Made by a program: the position numbers and the translations under genes
Assembly: GCA_944322025.1 (NCBI GenBank)
Contig: CALUOH010000042.1
Coordinates: forward strand, 1 to 50,972
Source: an uncultured Bacteroidales bacterium
Lineage (GTDB): Bacteria; Bacteroidota; Bacteroidia; Bacteroidales; Paludibacteraceae
Direction of reading: 5' to 3'
Length of the DNA: 50,972 bases
Shown: in pieces, positions 18,123 through 26,061 of the stretch
Numbering within the stretch: position 1 is the stretch's first letter
Layout: each line of letters opens with the position of its first letter
The notes under the pieces: generated by a model
Database searches by the model: none
What the model saw: the letters and a program-made list of their open reading frames with translations, nothing else
Told to the model about the DNA's origin: nothing

Positions 18123-18330
18123 AGAAACTGTTTTAATTTTCCACAAACACTGTTCATGGAGTGTTTAAACATATATCATATATAGTTTTCGTCTATGTCT
18201 TGTGCGCCCCGTCGTCCCTATCATGTCCTCACGCCCTTGCAATAGCCCGCTATTGCATCGGTCATGAGAACATGATATACCCTGACGGTGCATCACAATT
18301 CATATAGACGGCAAAATCAAAACAGTTTCT
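18123..18330. mobile_element. MITE-like element with 18-bp terminal inverted repeats
   Basis: The ends AGAAACTGTTTTAATTTT (18123-18140) and AAAATCAAAACAGTTTCT (18313-18330) are inverted copies with one mismatch. If the element is taken to start at GAAACTG, it is flanked by TTA on both sides, a possible 3-bp target duplication as in TNA-targeting IS5-group elements. Inside is a nested palindrome: TATCATGTCCTCA (18219-18231) pairs with TGAGAACATGATA (18265-18277), and TGCAATAGC (18238-18246) with GCTATTGCA (18249-18257). No open frame is present. It looks like a non-autonomous element mobilised in trans by a transposase outside the window. Confidence 0.7.
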
Positions 18331-18338
18331 TATACGGG

Positions 18339-18380
18339 AACGCCCCCTGCATGCTGATGAGGCTGCGGGGGGCGTTTTAT
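18339..18380 (+). terminator. Terminator between convergent genes
   Basis: AACGCCCCCTGC (18339-18350) pairs with GC(TGC)GGGGGGCGTT (18362-18376), then TTAT. It serves the plus-strand barrel gene and may act in reverse on the acyltransferase operon. Confidence 0.75.
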
Positions 18381-18417
18381 TGTTGTGTCTGTTATGCGTG
18401 GAGGTGTTGCGGGGGCT

Positions 18418-19383
18418 TCACACGAAGTTGCGCGGGGTGGAGCAGACGTTGTTTCGCAGGTATGTTTCTATGTAGCGTTCTTTCTTTATCTGATAGACAT
18501 CAGAGAGAGTTATCATCAGGCCGGTGTCGTATATGTCGCCGAAGTCGGGGTCGAAGACTGTGCCGAATGTGGTCATGCTCGGCGAGAGTTCTATATAGGC
18601 GTGTATCAGCGGGGGGATGCAGTCGCCGCGTTCGCGTACATAGCCGTTGAGCCATGTGAATCCTTTTTTGTAGGAGCTGTCCGCTCCCATCAGGGAAAGC
18701 AGCCGCGCAGTGTCGGTTTCGGTCACTGTCTCTTCCTTTTTCGGAATGAGCAGCCCTTGTTTGTCGCGGAAAAAGTGGTTGAGGTAGAAAATCATAGCCT
18801 TGCGCGCTTCGGGGTCGGTCTTGGAGTAGATGGTCACTTTGCCGAAGAGGTATTTTACATGAGGCCGTTGTGCAACGAGAGCGCCAATGCCGTCCCAAAG
18901 GTTGTCGAGCGCAAAAAGGCTTTTGATGCCTCCTTTGATACTCTGGTATTTTGGTTGTACGAATGCGCGGCCGAGTTCGAGTGTACATGGCAGGTAGTCG
19001 CGGATGAATGTCTCAGAGAAGCGGAATATGTGTTCCGAAGCGATGTCGGGCTGCCCGTCCGGGCGTGGTGAAGCATCGCGGCCTTCGATGAATCGGTAGC
19101 CGCCGATGATTTCGCAGGCGTCGGGATTCCATACTATGAGCTGTCGGTAGGGGTGCTCCATGAGGTCGAAGCGGTCGGTGTCAATCTCGTTTCCGCTGCC
19201 GCCGCCGCCGAGGCGGAATGAGAGTTCGCGGAGGCGGCCAATCTCGCGCATGGTGTTCGGGGCGGAGTGTGCGGAGACGATGTATATGTCGTTGCCCGCC
19301 TTGTTTGTGTGGCGGAGGAAGCGTTCGGCGGTGAGTTCGTTCTCTATGAGCCGAGGGTCGACGGGGGATATTATCTTTTTCAT
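18418..19383 (-). CDS. GNAT-type N-acyltransferase, GlsB/OlsB-like, paralogue 3
   Basis: The protein has 321 residues and is third and last in a row of three paralogues (18 bp after the second). It carries the hallmarks of the hemolysin-like acyl-ACP N-acyltransferase group (Acetyltransf_5): FLRHTNKAGNDIYIV near the start, RELSFRLGGGGSGNEIDTDRFD, YRQLIVWNPDACEIIGGYRF, and the core FVQPKYQS with LDNLWDGIGAL. Known members such as GlsB of Bacteroides and OlsB attach a 3-hydroxy fatty acid from acyl carrier protein to the amino group of glycine or ornithine, the first step to glycine or ornithine lipids. No signal peptide; cytoplasmic or membrane-associated. The partner O-acyltransferase (GlsA/OlsA) is not in the window. 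The exact amine substrate cannot be read. Confidence 0.8.
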   Translation of the reverse strand: MKKIISPVDPRLIENELTAERFLRHTNKAGNDIYIVSAHSAPNTMREIGRLRELSFRLGGGGSGNEIDTDRFDLMEHPYRQLIVWNPDACEIIGGYRFIEGRDASPRPDGQPDIASEHIFRFSETFIRDYLPCTLELGRAFVQPKYQSIKGGIKSLFALDNLWDGIGALVAQRPHVKYLFGKVTIYSKTDPEARKAMIFYLNHFFRDKQGLLIPKKEETVTETDTARLLSLMGADSSYKKGFTWLNGYVRERGDCIPPLIHAYIELSPSMTTFGTVFDPDFGDIYDTGLMITLSDVYQIKKERYIETYLRNNVCSTPRNFV

Positions 19384-19401
19384 CTGCTGAGGTCCGGGGT
19401 G

Positions 19402-20373
19402 TCAGGATATTCCGAAGCGGTCGAACTGCAAGTCGCTTTTGATGTCGGAGACGTATGTCTCGATGTGGCGTTCGCGCTTGTCGCTGTAGATGTCGTCGAC
19501 GGTGACGAGTATGCCGGTCTCTTCGACGTAGCCGAATTCGTCGTTGACGGCTGTGCCGAATACTTTCATTGTGCCGGAGAGGTTCATGTAGGCGTTGACG
19601 AGCGGGGGTATGTTCTGTCCGAGGGCACGGATTTCGTGGTTAAGAATCTTGTAGTTTTCCCTCATTTCGTGGTGGGGGAATAGGCCGGAGATGCGGCGCA
19701 TGTTTTCCGCGTCGGGGGTGAGGGGCGTGACGGGTGTGACGAGACCTTCGCGGTCGCCGAAGTGGCGGTCGAGGAAGTGGAGTATCATGTCACGTCCGAG
19801 AGAGCCGAAGGAGGGGTACATGGTGACCTTTCCGAAGAAGTAGCGAATTTCGGGGTGGAGGACAGTGAGGGCGCCGAGGCCGTCCCAGATGTTGTCGAGG
19901 GCGTAGAGGCTTTTCGCGCCGCCCTTGATGCTCTGGTATTTGGGCTGTATGAAGGAGCGTCCGAGTTCAAGGGTGTAGGGCATGTATTCACGCATGAACC
20001 TGTCGGAGAAGCGGAAGAGGTGAGCCGTGGCGATGTCGGGCTGCCCGTCGGGGCGCAGCGTGATGTCGTTGCCGAGGATGAAGCGGTATCCGCCGATTAT
20101 CTCTTCAGCATCGGGACTCCATACGATGAGCTGGCGGCAGGGCACGGGCATGGTGTCGTAGCGGTCAATGTCGGCCTCACGGCCAGTGCCTCCGCCTGCA
20201 TCGCGGAAAGCGCATTCGCGGAGGCGGCCAATTTCGCGCATGACGTTGGGCGCATTGTGCGCCGTGACGACGTATATCTCATTGCCAGCCTTGTTGGTTT
20301 TTCTCAGGAAGCGTTCGGGTGTTAGCTCGTGCCTGAGAAGTTCTTTCGGGACCGGCGGTATGATTTGTTCCAT
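19402..20373 (-). CDS. GNAT-type N-acyltransferase, GlsB/OlsB-like, paralogue 2
   Basis: The protein has 323 residues and lies between its two paralogues, 17 bp after the first. It shares every block with them: FLRKTNKAGNEIYVV, RECAFRDAGGGTGREADIDRYD, CRQLIVWSPDAEEIIGGYRF, FIQPKYQSIKGGAKSLYALDN and WDGLGAL. It differs most in the region about 195-240 (GDREGLVTPVTPLTPDAEN) and in the C-terminal part (NDEFGYVEETGILVTVDDIY against FDPxFGDxYDTxxxITLxDVY in the other two). It may therefore have diverged in acyl or amine preference. Predicted role is N-acylation of an amino acid for aminolipid synthesis, by family resemblance only. Confidence 0.8.
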   Translation of the reverse strand: MEQIIPPVPKELLRHELTPERFLRKTNKAGNEIYVVTAHNAPNVMREIGRLRECAFRDAGGGTGREADIDRYDTMPVPCRQLIVWSPDAEEIIGGYRFILGNDITLRPDGQPDIATAHLFRFSDRFMREYMPYTLELGRSFIQPKYQSIKGGAKSLYALDNIWDGLGALTVLHPEIRYFFGKVTMYPSFGSLGRDMILHFLDRHFGDREGLVTPVTPLTPDAENMRRISGLFPHHEMRENYKILNHEIRALGQNIPPLVNAYMNLSGTMKVFGTAVNDEFGYVEETGILVTVDDIYSDKRERHIETYVSDIKSDLQFDRFGIS

Positions 20374-20390
20374 AATATATGTGTATGCAG

Positions 20391-21332
20391 TTATCTGCCT
20401 ACCTCATTGCGGTAGGACTCCACGTATCTTTTCCACTTGTTTTCGTAGACATCGGCGAGGGTGATGATCATGGCGGTGTCATATACGTCGCCGAAACTGG
20501 GGTCGAAGACTGTGCCGAATGTCTTCATAGAGCTTGATAGCTCGATGTATGAGTGGATGAGCGGCGGGACGTAGTCGCCAAGCGACTTGACATATGAGCT
20601 GAGTATCTTGTAGTTTTCTTTCTCAGTTGGTGCGGAGAAGAGAGCATCGAAGAAGCGGCGTTCCTCGTCGGTGAATGTCTCCGCGTTTTTGCCTGTGAGG
20701 AGGCCTTCGCGGTCGCCGTAGAATTTTTCGAGGAAGTAAATCATCGCCTTTCGTGACATCTCGGGGCTGGTGCTGTAGACTGATACTTTGCCTGCGAGAT
20801 ATTTTACGTCAGGGGATGTGGCGACGAGGCCGCCGATGCCGTCCCAGATGTTGTCGAGGGCGTAGAGGCTCTTGCGCCCCATTTCGGGGGACTGGTATTT
20901 GGGCTGTACGAAGGCACGCGCCATCTCGATGGTGTATGGCATGTATTCGCGGATGAATTTGTCGGAGAAGTGGAATAGGTGCTCTGTGTTCACGTAGGGC
21001 TGTCCGTTGGGGTGGAATGTGGCTTTCGCCCATCGTGTGAAGCGGTAAGCCCCTACAATCTCTTCGTTGTCGGGATCCCAGACCATGAGCTGGTAGCATG
21101 CGGGGTCTTCGAGGTCGAAGTGGTCGAGGTCGACTTCTTTTCCGCTGCCGGCACCTGCCATGCGGAATGTGAGTTCGCGTACGCGGCCGAGTTCGCGCAG
21201 GGCGTGGGGAGCGGTCTGCGGGTTTATGATGTAGATGTCATTCCCGGCTTTCTGCGTATGGCGCAGGAATGTGCGTTCGTTCAGTTCGGCTTTTATCAGC
21301 TGTCTGTCGATGGGTTCTATCAAAGGTATCAT
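20391..21332 (-). CDS. GNAT-type N-acyltransferase, GlsB/OlsB-like, paralogue 1 (operon leader)
   Basis: The protein has 313 residues from the ATG at 21332; a TTG six bases upstream is also in frame but less likely. This is the first gene behind a good Bacteroides promoter (21404-21434). Shared motifs are FLRHTQKAGNDIYIIN, RELTFRMAGAGSGKEVDLDHFD, CYQLMVWDPDNEEIVGAYRF, FVQPKYQSPEMGRKSLYALDN and WDGIGGL. It lacks the GG in IIGGYRF that both others keep (IVGAYRF). The three genes are spaced by 17-18 bp and form one operon. Family knowledge suggests acyl-ACP dependent N-acylation leading to glycine or ornithine lipids. Confidence 0.8.
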   Translation of the reverse strand: MIPLIEPIDRQLIKAELNERTFLRHTQKAGNDIYIINPQTAPHALRELGRVRELTFRMAGAGSGKEVDLDHFDLEDPACYQLMVWDPDNEEIVGAYRFTRWAKATFHPNGQPYVNTEHLFHFSDKFIREYMPYTIEMARAFVQPKYQSPEMGRKSLYALDNIWDGIGGLVATSPDVKYLAGKVSVYSTSPEMSRKAMIYFLEKFYGDREGLLTGKNAETFTDEERRFFDALFSAPTEKENYKILSSYVKSLGDYVPPLIHSYIELSSSMKTFGTVFDPSFGDVYDTAMIITLADVYENKWKRYVESYRNEVGR

Positions 21333-21403
21333 AAGCAAAAAGTTGTATTAGTAAGGTCAGTCTCTGTGCTGATTGTGATGTTGCACAGGGAGGTATTTTT
21401 GTG

Positions 21404-21434
21404 CAAAAGTAGTAATTTTCCGTCAATGGACAAA
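21404..21434 (-). promoter_or_regulatory. Consensus Bacteroides promoter for the acyltransferase operon
   Basis: On the minus strand TTTG (21434-21431), 19 bp, then TACTTTTG (21411-21404), an exact match to TTTG-N19-TAnnTTTG. It places a start site around 21397 and a leader of about 65 nt before the ATG at 21332. Confidence 0.8.
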
Positions 21435-21487
21435 GGATGGATAAAACAGGTATCGGTGGAATGGGGTTTACAATTTGACCGTCTTTG

Positions 21488-21575
21488 GTAAGAAAAGGCG
21501 AGAAAAGAGCGAACCGCTTGGTTGAGGGTAGCGGGAGGATAACGGGAAGATAAGGAGAAGGTAGGGCAGTGGTTT
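21488..21575 (+). repeat. 11-bp-phased degenerate array, locus 2
   Basis: Units in phase include CGAGAAAAGAG (21499), CGAACCGCTTG (21510), GTTGAGGGTAG (21521), CGGGAGGATAA (21532), CGGGAAGATAA (21543) and GGAGAAGGTAG (21554). The TTTTTAAC unit is absent. It occupies the spacer between the acyltransferase promoter and the end of uvrB; nothing else was seen in 21435-21670. Confidence 0.7.
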
Positions 21576-21670
21576 GGATATGAGGAGGTTGCTGGTGCGG
21601 GTTTGTACGCATTGGGAGTGGTGTTTGTGGAAGAGATGTGGGTTTTGACCTGTTCGGGAGGAGGGGGAGG

Positions 21671-23689
21671 TCAGCCTTTTTCGGAGGCGGCGAGGCGCTG
21701 TTCGAGGCGTAGCATCTCGTCGCGCCATTGCGCGGCCTCGATGAACTCGAGCTTCTTGGCGGCTTCGGTCATGCGGCGGCGGGCGTTGTCTATGGCCTTC
21801 TGGAGCGCTTTCGGGGTCATGTATTCCACTACGGGGTCGGCGGCAAGCTGTGTGCGCTCAGGTTCTATGTAGGCGTGTGCTTCTTTCGGTGTGAGATGAG
21901 AGAGGGCAGACGATGTGCGGCGCGTGATGGCCTGCGGCGTGATGCCGTGCTCAGTGTTGTAGCGCATCTGTTTCTCGCGGCGGCGGGCTGTCTCGTCGAT
22001 GGTCTGCTGCATACTTTCGGTGATGGTGTCGGCGTACATTATCACTTTTCCGTTGAGGTTGCGTGCGGCGCGTCCGGCGGTCTGGGTGAGGGAGCGGTGG
22101 GAGCGTAGGAAGCCCTCCTTGTCGGCATCGAGTATGGCGACGAGAGAGACCTGGGGCAGGTCAAGCCCCTCGCGGAGGAGGTTGACACCGATGAGGACAT
22201 CGAAGAGGCCGTCGCGCAGCTCTTCCATTATGCGGACGCGCTCGAGGGTGTCGATGTCGGAGTGGATGTAGTTGCAACGTATGCCGGCACGCTCGAAGTA
22301 TTTGTTCAGCTCCTCGGCCATGCGCTTGGTGAGAGTGGTGACCAGCACGCGCTCATCGCGCTCGGCGCGGAGGGCTATTTCCTCCATGAGGTCGTCTATC
22401 TGGTTGAGGGTGGGGCGCACGTCAATCACGGGGTCAAGGAGTCCCGTGGGGCGGATGACCTGCTCGACTATCACGCCGCCGCTTTTGGTTAGCTCATAGT
22501 CGGCGGGAGTGGCACTGACGTATATGGCACGCTTGATAATTTGCTCGAACTCCTCGAATTTGAGGGGTCGGTTGTCGAGGGCGGCGGGGAGGCGGAAGCC
22601 GTAGTCCACGAGGTTGCGCTTGCGGGAGTAGTCGCCGCCGTACATGGCGCGTATCTGCGGGATTGTCACGTGGCTCTCGTCGACGATGAGGAGGAAGTCT
22701 TTCGGGAAGTAGTCCAGCAGGCAGAAGGGGCGGCTGCCGGGCGCGCGTCCGTCGAAGTAGCGCGAATAGTTCTCTATGCCGGAGCAGTAGCCGACTTCGC
22801 GTATCATCTCTATGTCGTAGTTCACGCGCTCATAGAGGCGTTTGGCCTCGTAGGGCTTGTCTATGCTGCGGAAGTAGTCCACCTGTTTGCCGAGGTCGAG
22901 TGCTATCTGGTCTATCGCGCTGTCGATACGCTCTTTAGTTGTCACGAATATGTTTGCGGGGTAGATGTTGAAGGAGTCGAACACGTCGAGCGTGTGGCCG
23001 TTTGCAGGATCGATGCTCTCGATGGAGTCTACCTCGTCGTCCCAGAGGATTATGCGCAGCACGTAGTCGGTGTAGGCGAGGAATATGTCTATGGTGTCGC
23101 CCTTCACGCGGAAGTTTCCACGGTTCAGCTCCAGTTCGTTGCGTGTGTAGAGCGCATCGACGAGCTGTCGGAGGAGCTTGTTGCGGCTCACTTTTGCGCC
23201 ACGGTGCACCTCGATGCAGTTGTGGGTGAAGTCGTCGGGATTTCCTATGCCGTAGAGGCACGAGACGGATGAGACCACTATCACGTCCTGCCGCCCGGAG
23301 AGTAGTGCGGATGTGGCGGAGAGGCGCAGCTTCTCTATCTCGGCATTTATGGCGAGGTCTTTCTCTATGTATGTGTCAGTGGTGGGGATGTAGGCTTCCG
23401 GCTGGTAGTAGTCGTAGTAAGAGACGAAATACTCGACTGCGTTGTGCGGGAAGAAAGCCTTGAACTCGCTGTACAGCTGCGCGGCAAGGGTCTTGTTGTG
23501 GCTGAGTACGAGTGCGGGACGGCCGTAGTTGGCTATGACATTTGCCATGGTGAATGTCTTGCCGGAGCCGGTCACGCCGAGGAGGGTCTGGAACGGCACT
23601 CCGCCGCGCAGGCCGTCGGTCAGTTCGCGTATTGCCTCGGGCTGGTCGCCAGTGGGCTGGAATTCGGATGTGATAGCGTAGTCGGACAT
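21671..23689 (-). CDS. uvrB: UvrABC excinuclease subunit B
   Basis: The protein has 672 residues, the normal length. It is the damage-verifying helicase-like subunit of nucleotide excision repair, loaded by UvrA and pairing with UvrC for incision. Walker A is GVTGSGKT at 38-45; the beta-hairpin and its surroundings are YFVSYYDYYQPEAYIP (about 87-102); Walker B is LLIVDESH; motif V/VI is INLLREGLDLPQ-like and QTAGRAARN. The C-terminal UVR domain that binds UvrC is present (EFIEAAQWRDEMLRLEQRL). It follows corA by 29 bp and may be co-transcribed with it. Nothing is abnormal. Confidence 0.97.
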   Translation of the reverse strand: MSDYAITSEFQPTGDQPEAIRELTDGLRGGVPFQTLLGVTGSGKTFTMANVIANYGRPALVLSHNKTLAAQLYSEFKAFFPHNAVEYFVSYYDYYQPEAYIPTTDTYIEKDLAINAEIEKLRLSATSALLSGRQDVIVVSSVSCLYGIGNPDDFTHNCIEVHRGAKVSRNKLLRQLVDALYTRNELELNRGNFRVKGDTIDIFLAYTDYVLRIILWDDEVDSIESIDPANGHTLDVFDSFNIYPANIFVTTKERIDSAIDQIALDLGKQVDYFRSIDKPYEAKRLYERVNYDIEMIREVGYCSGIENYSRYFDGRAPGSRPFCLLDYFPKDFLLIVDESHVTIPQIRAMYGGDYSRKRNLVDYGFRLPAALDNRPLKFEEFEQIIKRAIYVSATPADYELTKSGGVIVEQVIRPTGLLDPVIDVRPTLNQIDDLMEEIALRAERDERVLVTTLTKRMAEELNKYFERAGIRCNYIHSDIDTLERVRIMEELRDGLFDVLIGVNLLREGLDLPQVSLVAILDADKEGFLRSHRSLTQTAGRAARNLNGKVIMYADTITESMQQTIDETARRREKQMRYNTEHGITPQAITRRTSSALSHLTPKEAHAYIEPERTQLAADPVVEYMTPKALQKAIDNARRRMTEAAKKLEFIEAAQWRDEMLRLEQRLAASEKG

Positions 23690-23718
23690 GGCAATATCTC
23701 TACGGAGGTTCGGTCAGT

Positions 23719-24663
23719 TTACAGCCATTTCTTCCACCGGAAGAAGAGGAGAATGGCTATCACGCAGACTACCATAAGGCCTATGGCGTAGGGGTAGCCG
23801 AATTTCCACCCAAATTCGGGCATGTCGAAGTTCATGCCGTATATGCTCGCCACGAGGGTGGGCGGCATGAATATGACACTGACTATGGTGAATGTCTTGG
23901 TTATCTTGTTCTGCTGGAGGTTGATGAGGCCAAGGAACGCATCCTGCAAATACTCCAGACGGTCAAACGAAAAACGCGTGTGCTCAAAGAGCGAATTGAT
24001 GTCCTTGATGACGATGGATAGCTTGGCCTTGGCATCTGTCGGGAATAGCTCGCTGCGGAGTATGTTGGAGCAGACACGCGACTTGTCCACTATGTTCTCC
24101 CGAATTTTCATGGTCTTCTCCTGTAGCTCCTTGATGTCTATGAGTATGTCGTCGTCTAAGTCTTCGTTGGCTTTCAAGCGGTTCGACAGGACGGTAATCT
24201 CGCGGGTCATTTCCTCTATCATATCGGCATCGTAGTCGACACGGGTCTCAAGCAGGGCGACAAGCACATGGTGTCCGCTGAGGTAGTTGCGCGGGTTGGC
24301 GAACATCTTCTTCACCGTTTCGTTGAAAGAACGCAACTGCTCGTTACGCACGGAGATTAGTATGTTGTTCTTGATTATGAACGAGATGGTCTCCTCCTCG
24401 AATGAGTCGAGAAGGAAACTGGAGTTGGCCACGATGCTGTCCTCTGTCTCCATGTATCGGGATGAAAGCTCGATTTCCTCCATCTCCTCCTCTTCCTGTA
24501 TGTAGATTTTGAGGAACTGTTCAAGTTCGCTTTCCAAATCGACATCCACGTCGATGAGGTCTATCCAGAGACATGAGCTGAGAGGTACTTCTTTCAGTGT
24601 GTCTATGGATTTCGATATTTTAATGCGGCCGTTGTCCTTATAGAATATCCTGAGTTCTGACAT
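23719..24663 (-). CDS. corA: CorA family magnesium/divalent cation transporter
   Basis: The protein has 314 residues from the ATG at 24663, chosen because AAAGGA precedes it and the product then starts like other CorA proteins (MSELRIFYKDNGRIKISK); longer frames upstream have non-coding character. The N-terminal part is the cytoplasmic funnel with an acidic stretch (YIQEEEEMEEIEL, about 98-110) and the long stalk helix. The C-terminus has the two membrane helices with the signature YGMNF between (about 273-277), then FDMPEFGWKFGYPY and a lysine-rich end (RWKKWL). It acts as a homopentamer in the inner membrane for Mg2+ uptake. Confidence 0.94.
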   Translation of the reverse strand: MSELRIFYKDNGRIKISKSIDTLKEVPLSSCLWIDLIDVDVDLESELEQFLKIYIQEEEEMEEIELSSRYMETEDSIVANSSFLLDSFEEETISFIIKNNILISVRNEQLRSFNETVKKMFANPRNYLSGHHVLVALLETRVDYDADMIEEMTREITVLSNRLKANEDLDDDILIDIKELQEKTMKIRENIVDKSRVCSNILRSELFPTDAKAKLSIVIKDINSLFEHTRFSFDRLEYLQDAFLGLINLQQNKITKTFTIVSVIFMPPTLVASIYGMNFDMPEFGWKFGYPYAIGLMVVCVIAILLFFRWKKWL

Positions 24664-24842
24664 AATTCCTTTGATTTCATTTTGGCATATACGTGCTGAG
24701 CGTTTTATTAGCAGCTTTTCGGGTGTACATGTCGGATTAGCAATTCTGTTTTTTATTTTAATGAAATCCCTGCATAGGCTCTCCCGGCGGATGTGTCTGT
24801 GTCGGCGTTTTCGCCTGCACCGCACGACATGAGTGTCTTATG

Positions 24843-25661
24843 TCAGTTAGCTGCGGTGTCCGTCGGCAGAGCCTGTCGCGATGGAGGCTGGCTCAGTATT
24901 TCCTGCACGAGGTTTGTGAGGTCGACGAAGCCTTTGACAGAAATCTGCTCAGGTCGCAGGTCGAAAAGCGGGTCGGCCATTTTTCGGTCCTGCATTATTG
25001 GTTTGAGCGAGTTGCGCAAAGTCTTGCGCCGTTGGTTGAATGCCGTCTTGACAACACGTATGAATAGCCTCTCATCGCAACCGAGTTCCTTAATGGAGTT
25101 TCTCGTCATGCGTATGACGGCCGACTTCACTTTCGGCGGCGGGTTGAAGACGTGCTCGTGTACAGTGAAGAGATATTCTATGTGGTAGAACGTTTGCAGT
25201 AGCACGGATGTTATGCCGTATGTCTTGCTTCCGTGCGGGGCGGCTATGCGTTCCGCCACCTCTTTCTGTATCATGCCGGCGCAGACGGGTATGCTGTCCC
25301 TGTATTCCAGCACCTTGAAGAATATCTGGCTCGATATGTTGTAGGGGAAATTGCCGATGACCATGAAGGGCCTGTCGCCATAAATCTGTTTGAGATCCAT
25401 TTTCAGGAAGTCGCCCTCTATGAGTTTCAGTTCCGGATAGTGTGCGTGCAGATAAGCGACTGACTCGGGGTCAATTTCCACAGCTGTCAGCTCTACCAAA
25501 GGATTGGCAAGCAGATGGTGCGTGAGTACTCCCATACCCGGCCCTATTTCGAGGACGGGTGCAGGTGCGTCAAGCGCAAGCGATGCCGCTATGCGTTCCG
25601 CTATACTCTCGTCAGTGAGGAAATGCTGCCCAAGATATTTTTTTGCCCTTACTTCACCCAT
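24843..25661 (-). CDS. rsmA: 16S rRNA dimethyladenosine transferase
   Basis: The protein has 272 residues and belongs to the KsgA/RsmA family, which dimethylates two adjacent adenosines in the 3' terminal hairpin of 16S rRNA (A1518 and A1519 in E. coli numbering) during 30S maturation. The start MGEVRAKKYLGQHFLTDESI is diagnostic. The SAM-binding loop is VLEIGPGMGVLTHHLL (about 36-51), the acidic residue is in AVEIDPE, and the catalytic motif is NFPYNIS (about 103-109). The C-terminal domain has FNQRRKTLRNSL. The upstream spacer carries the hairpin repeats; no minus-strand promoter could be assigned. Confidence 0.97.
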   Translation of the reverse strand: MGEVRAKKYLGQHFLTDESIAERIAASLALDAPAPVLEIGPGMGVLTHHLLANPLVELTAVEIDPESVAYLHAHYPELKLIEGDFLKMDLKQIYGDRPFMVIGNFPYNISSQIFFKVLEYRDSIPVCAGMIQKEVAERIAAPHGSKTYGITSVLLQTFYHIEYLFTVHEHVFNPPPKVKSAVIRMTRNSIKELGCDERLFIRVVKTAFNQRRKTLRNSLKPIMQDRKMADPLFDLRPEQISVKGFVDLTNLVQEILSQPPSRQALPTDTAAN

Positions 25662-25704
25662 CGGCAGTCCCGGTGTTTTGTCAGTTGGTTATTTGCCGCT
25701 TTGT

Positions 25705-26040
25705 TTTATCTTTGCGTCTGACGACGCAAGACAGCTTATCTCGGCATAGCCAAAGCGGGAACAAGTTCCCGTTTGTTTCTGCACTCGATTTTCGCTATCT
25801 TTGCTCACGCGAAGATAGGCTGCATCTCAACAAAAGCAGCCAAACAATTTTGCCGCTTTTGTATTCGATTTTCGCTATCTTTGCGTGCTGTCGCACTCAA
25901 GATAGGCTGCGGTTCGGCAAAGCACAAACAAGTTTGGCATTGCGCTCACCTTTCGCTATCTTTGTAGAAGATAGGATACGTCTCAACAAAAGCTGCCAAA
26001 CAAGTTTGCCGCTTTTGTGTTCGACTTTCACTATCTTTGC
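25705..26040 (+). repeat. Hairpin/promoter repeat cluster A (five copies)
   Basis: Five copies of TATCTTTG (25707, 25796, 25876, 25957, 26032) recur at 75-89 bp spacing. In three copies CTATCTT pairs with AAGATAG across loops of different length and sequence (25795-25818, 25875-25905, 25956-25974). The first copy forms a different stem (GCGTC, GACGC). Between them lies a second palindrome whose flanks also covary around AACAAGTT: GGGAACAAGTTCCC near 25758 and CAAACAAGTTTG near 25924 and 25998. The cluster fills the spacer between rsmA and the TonB receptor gene. Confidence 0.8.
26032..26039 (+). promoter_or_regulatory. -7 box of the TonB receptor gene, provided by the last repeat copy
   Basis: TATCTTTG matches TAnnTTTG exactly and lies 23 bp before the chosen ATG, so the leader would be only about 15 nt. 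TTTG boxes upstream are at 14 and 23 bp rather than the usual 19-21 bp, so the -33 element is uncertain. Confidence 0.55.
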
Positions 26041-26061
26041 AATCCATTTGGATATGGGCTG

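Noticed and set aside
18219..18277. Terminator of the barrel-protein gene
   Set aside because: The palindrome has no U-run and is part of the larger inverted-repeat element; a standard terminator follows at 18339.
25705..26040. CRISPR array
   Set aside because: Spacing of 75-89 bp, diverged copies, spacers that are partly conserved, and no cas genes.
25662..26061. Cobalamin riboswitch before the TonB receptor
   Set aside because: The space is filled with the hairpin repeats and no B12-box-like core was found by eye; a covariance search would settle it.
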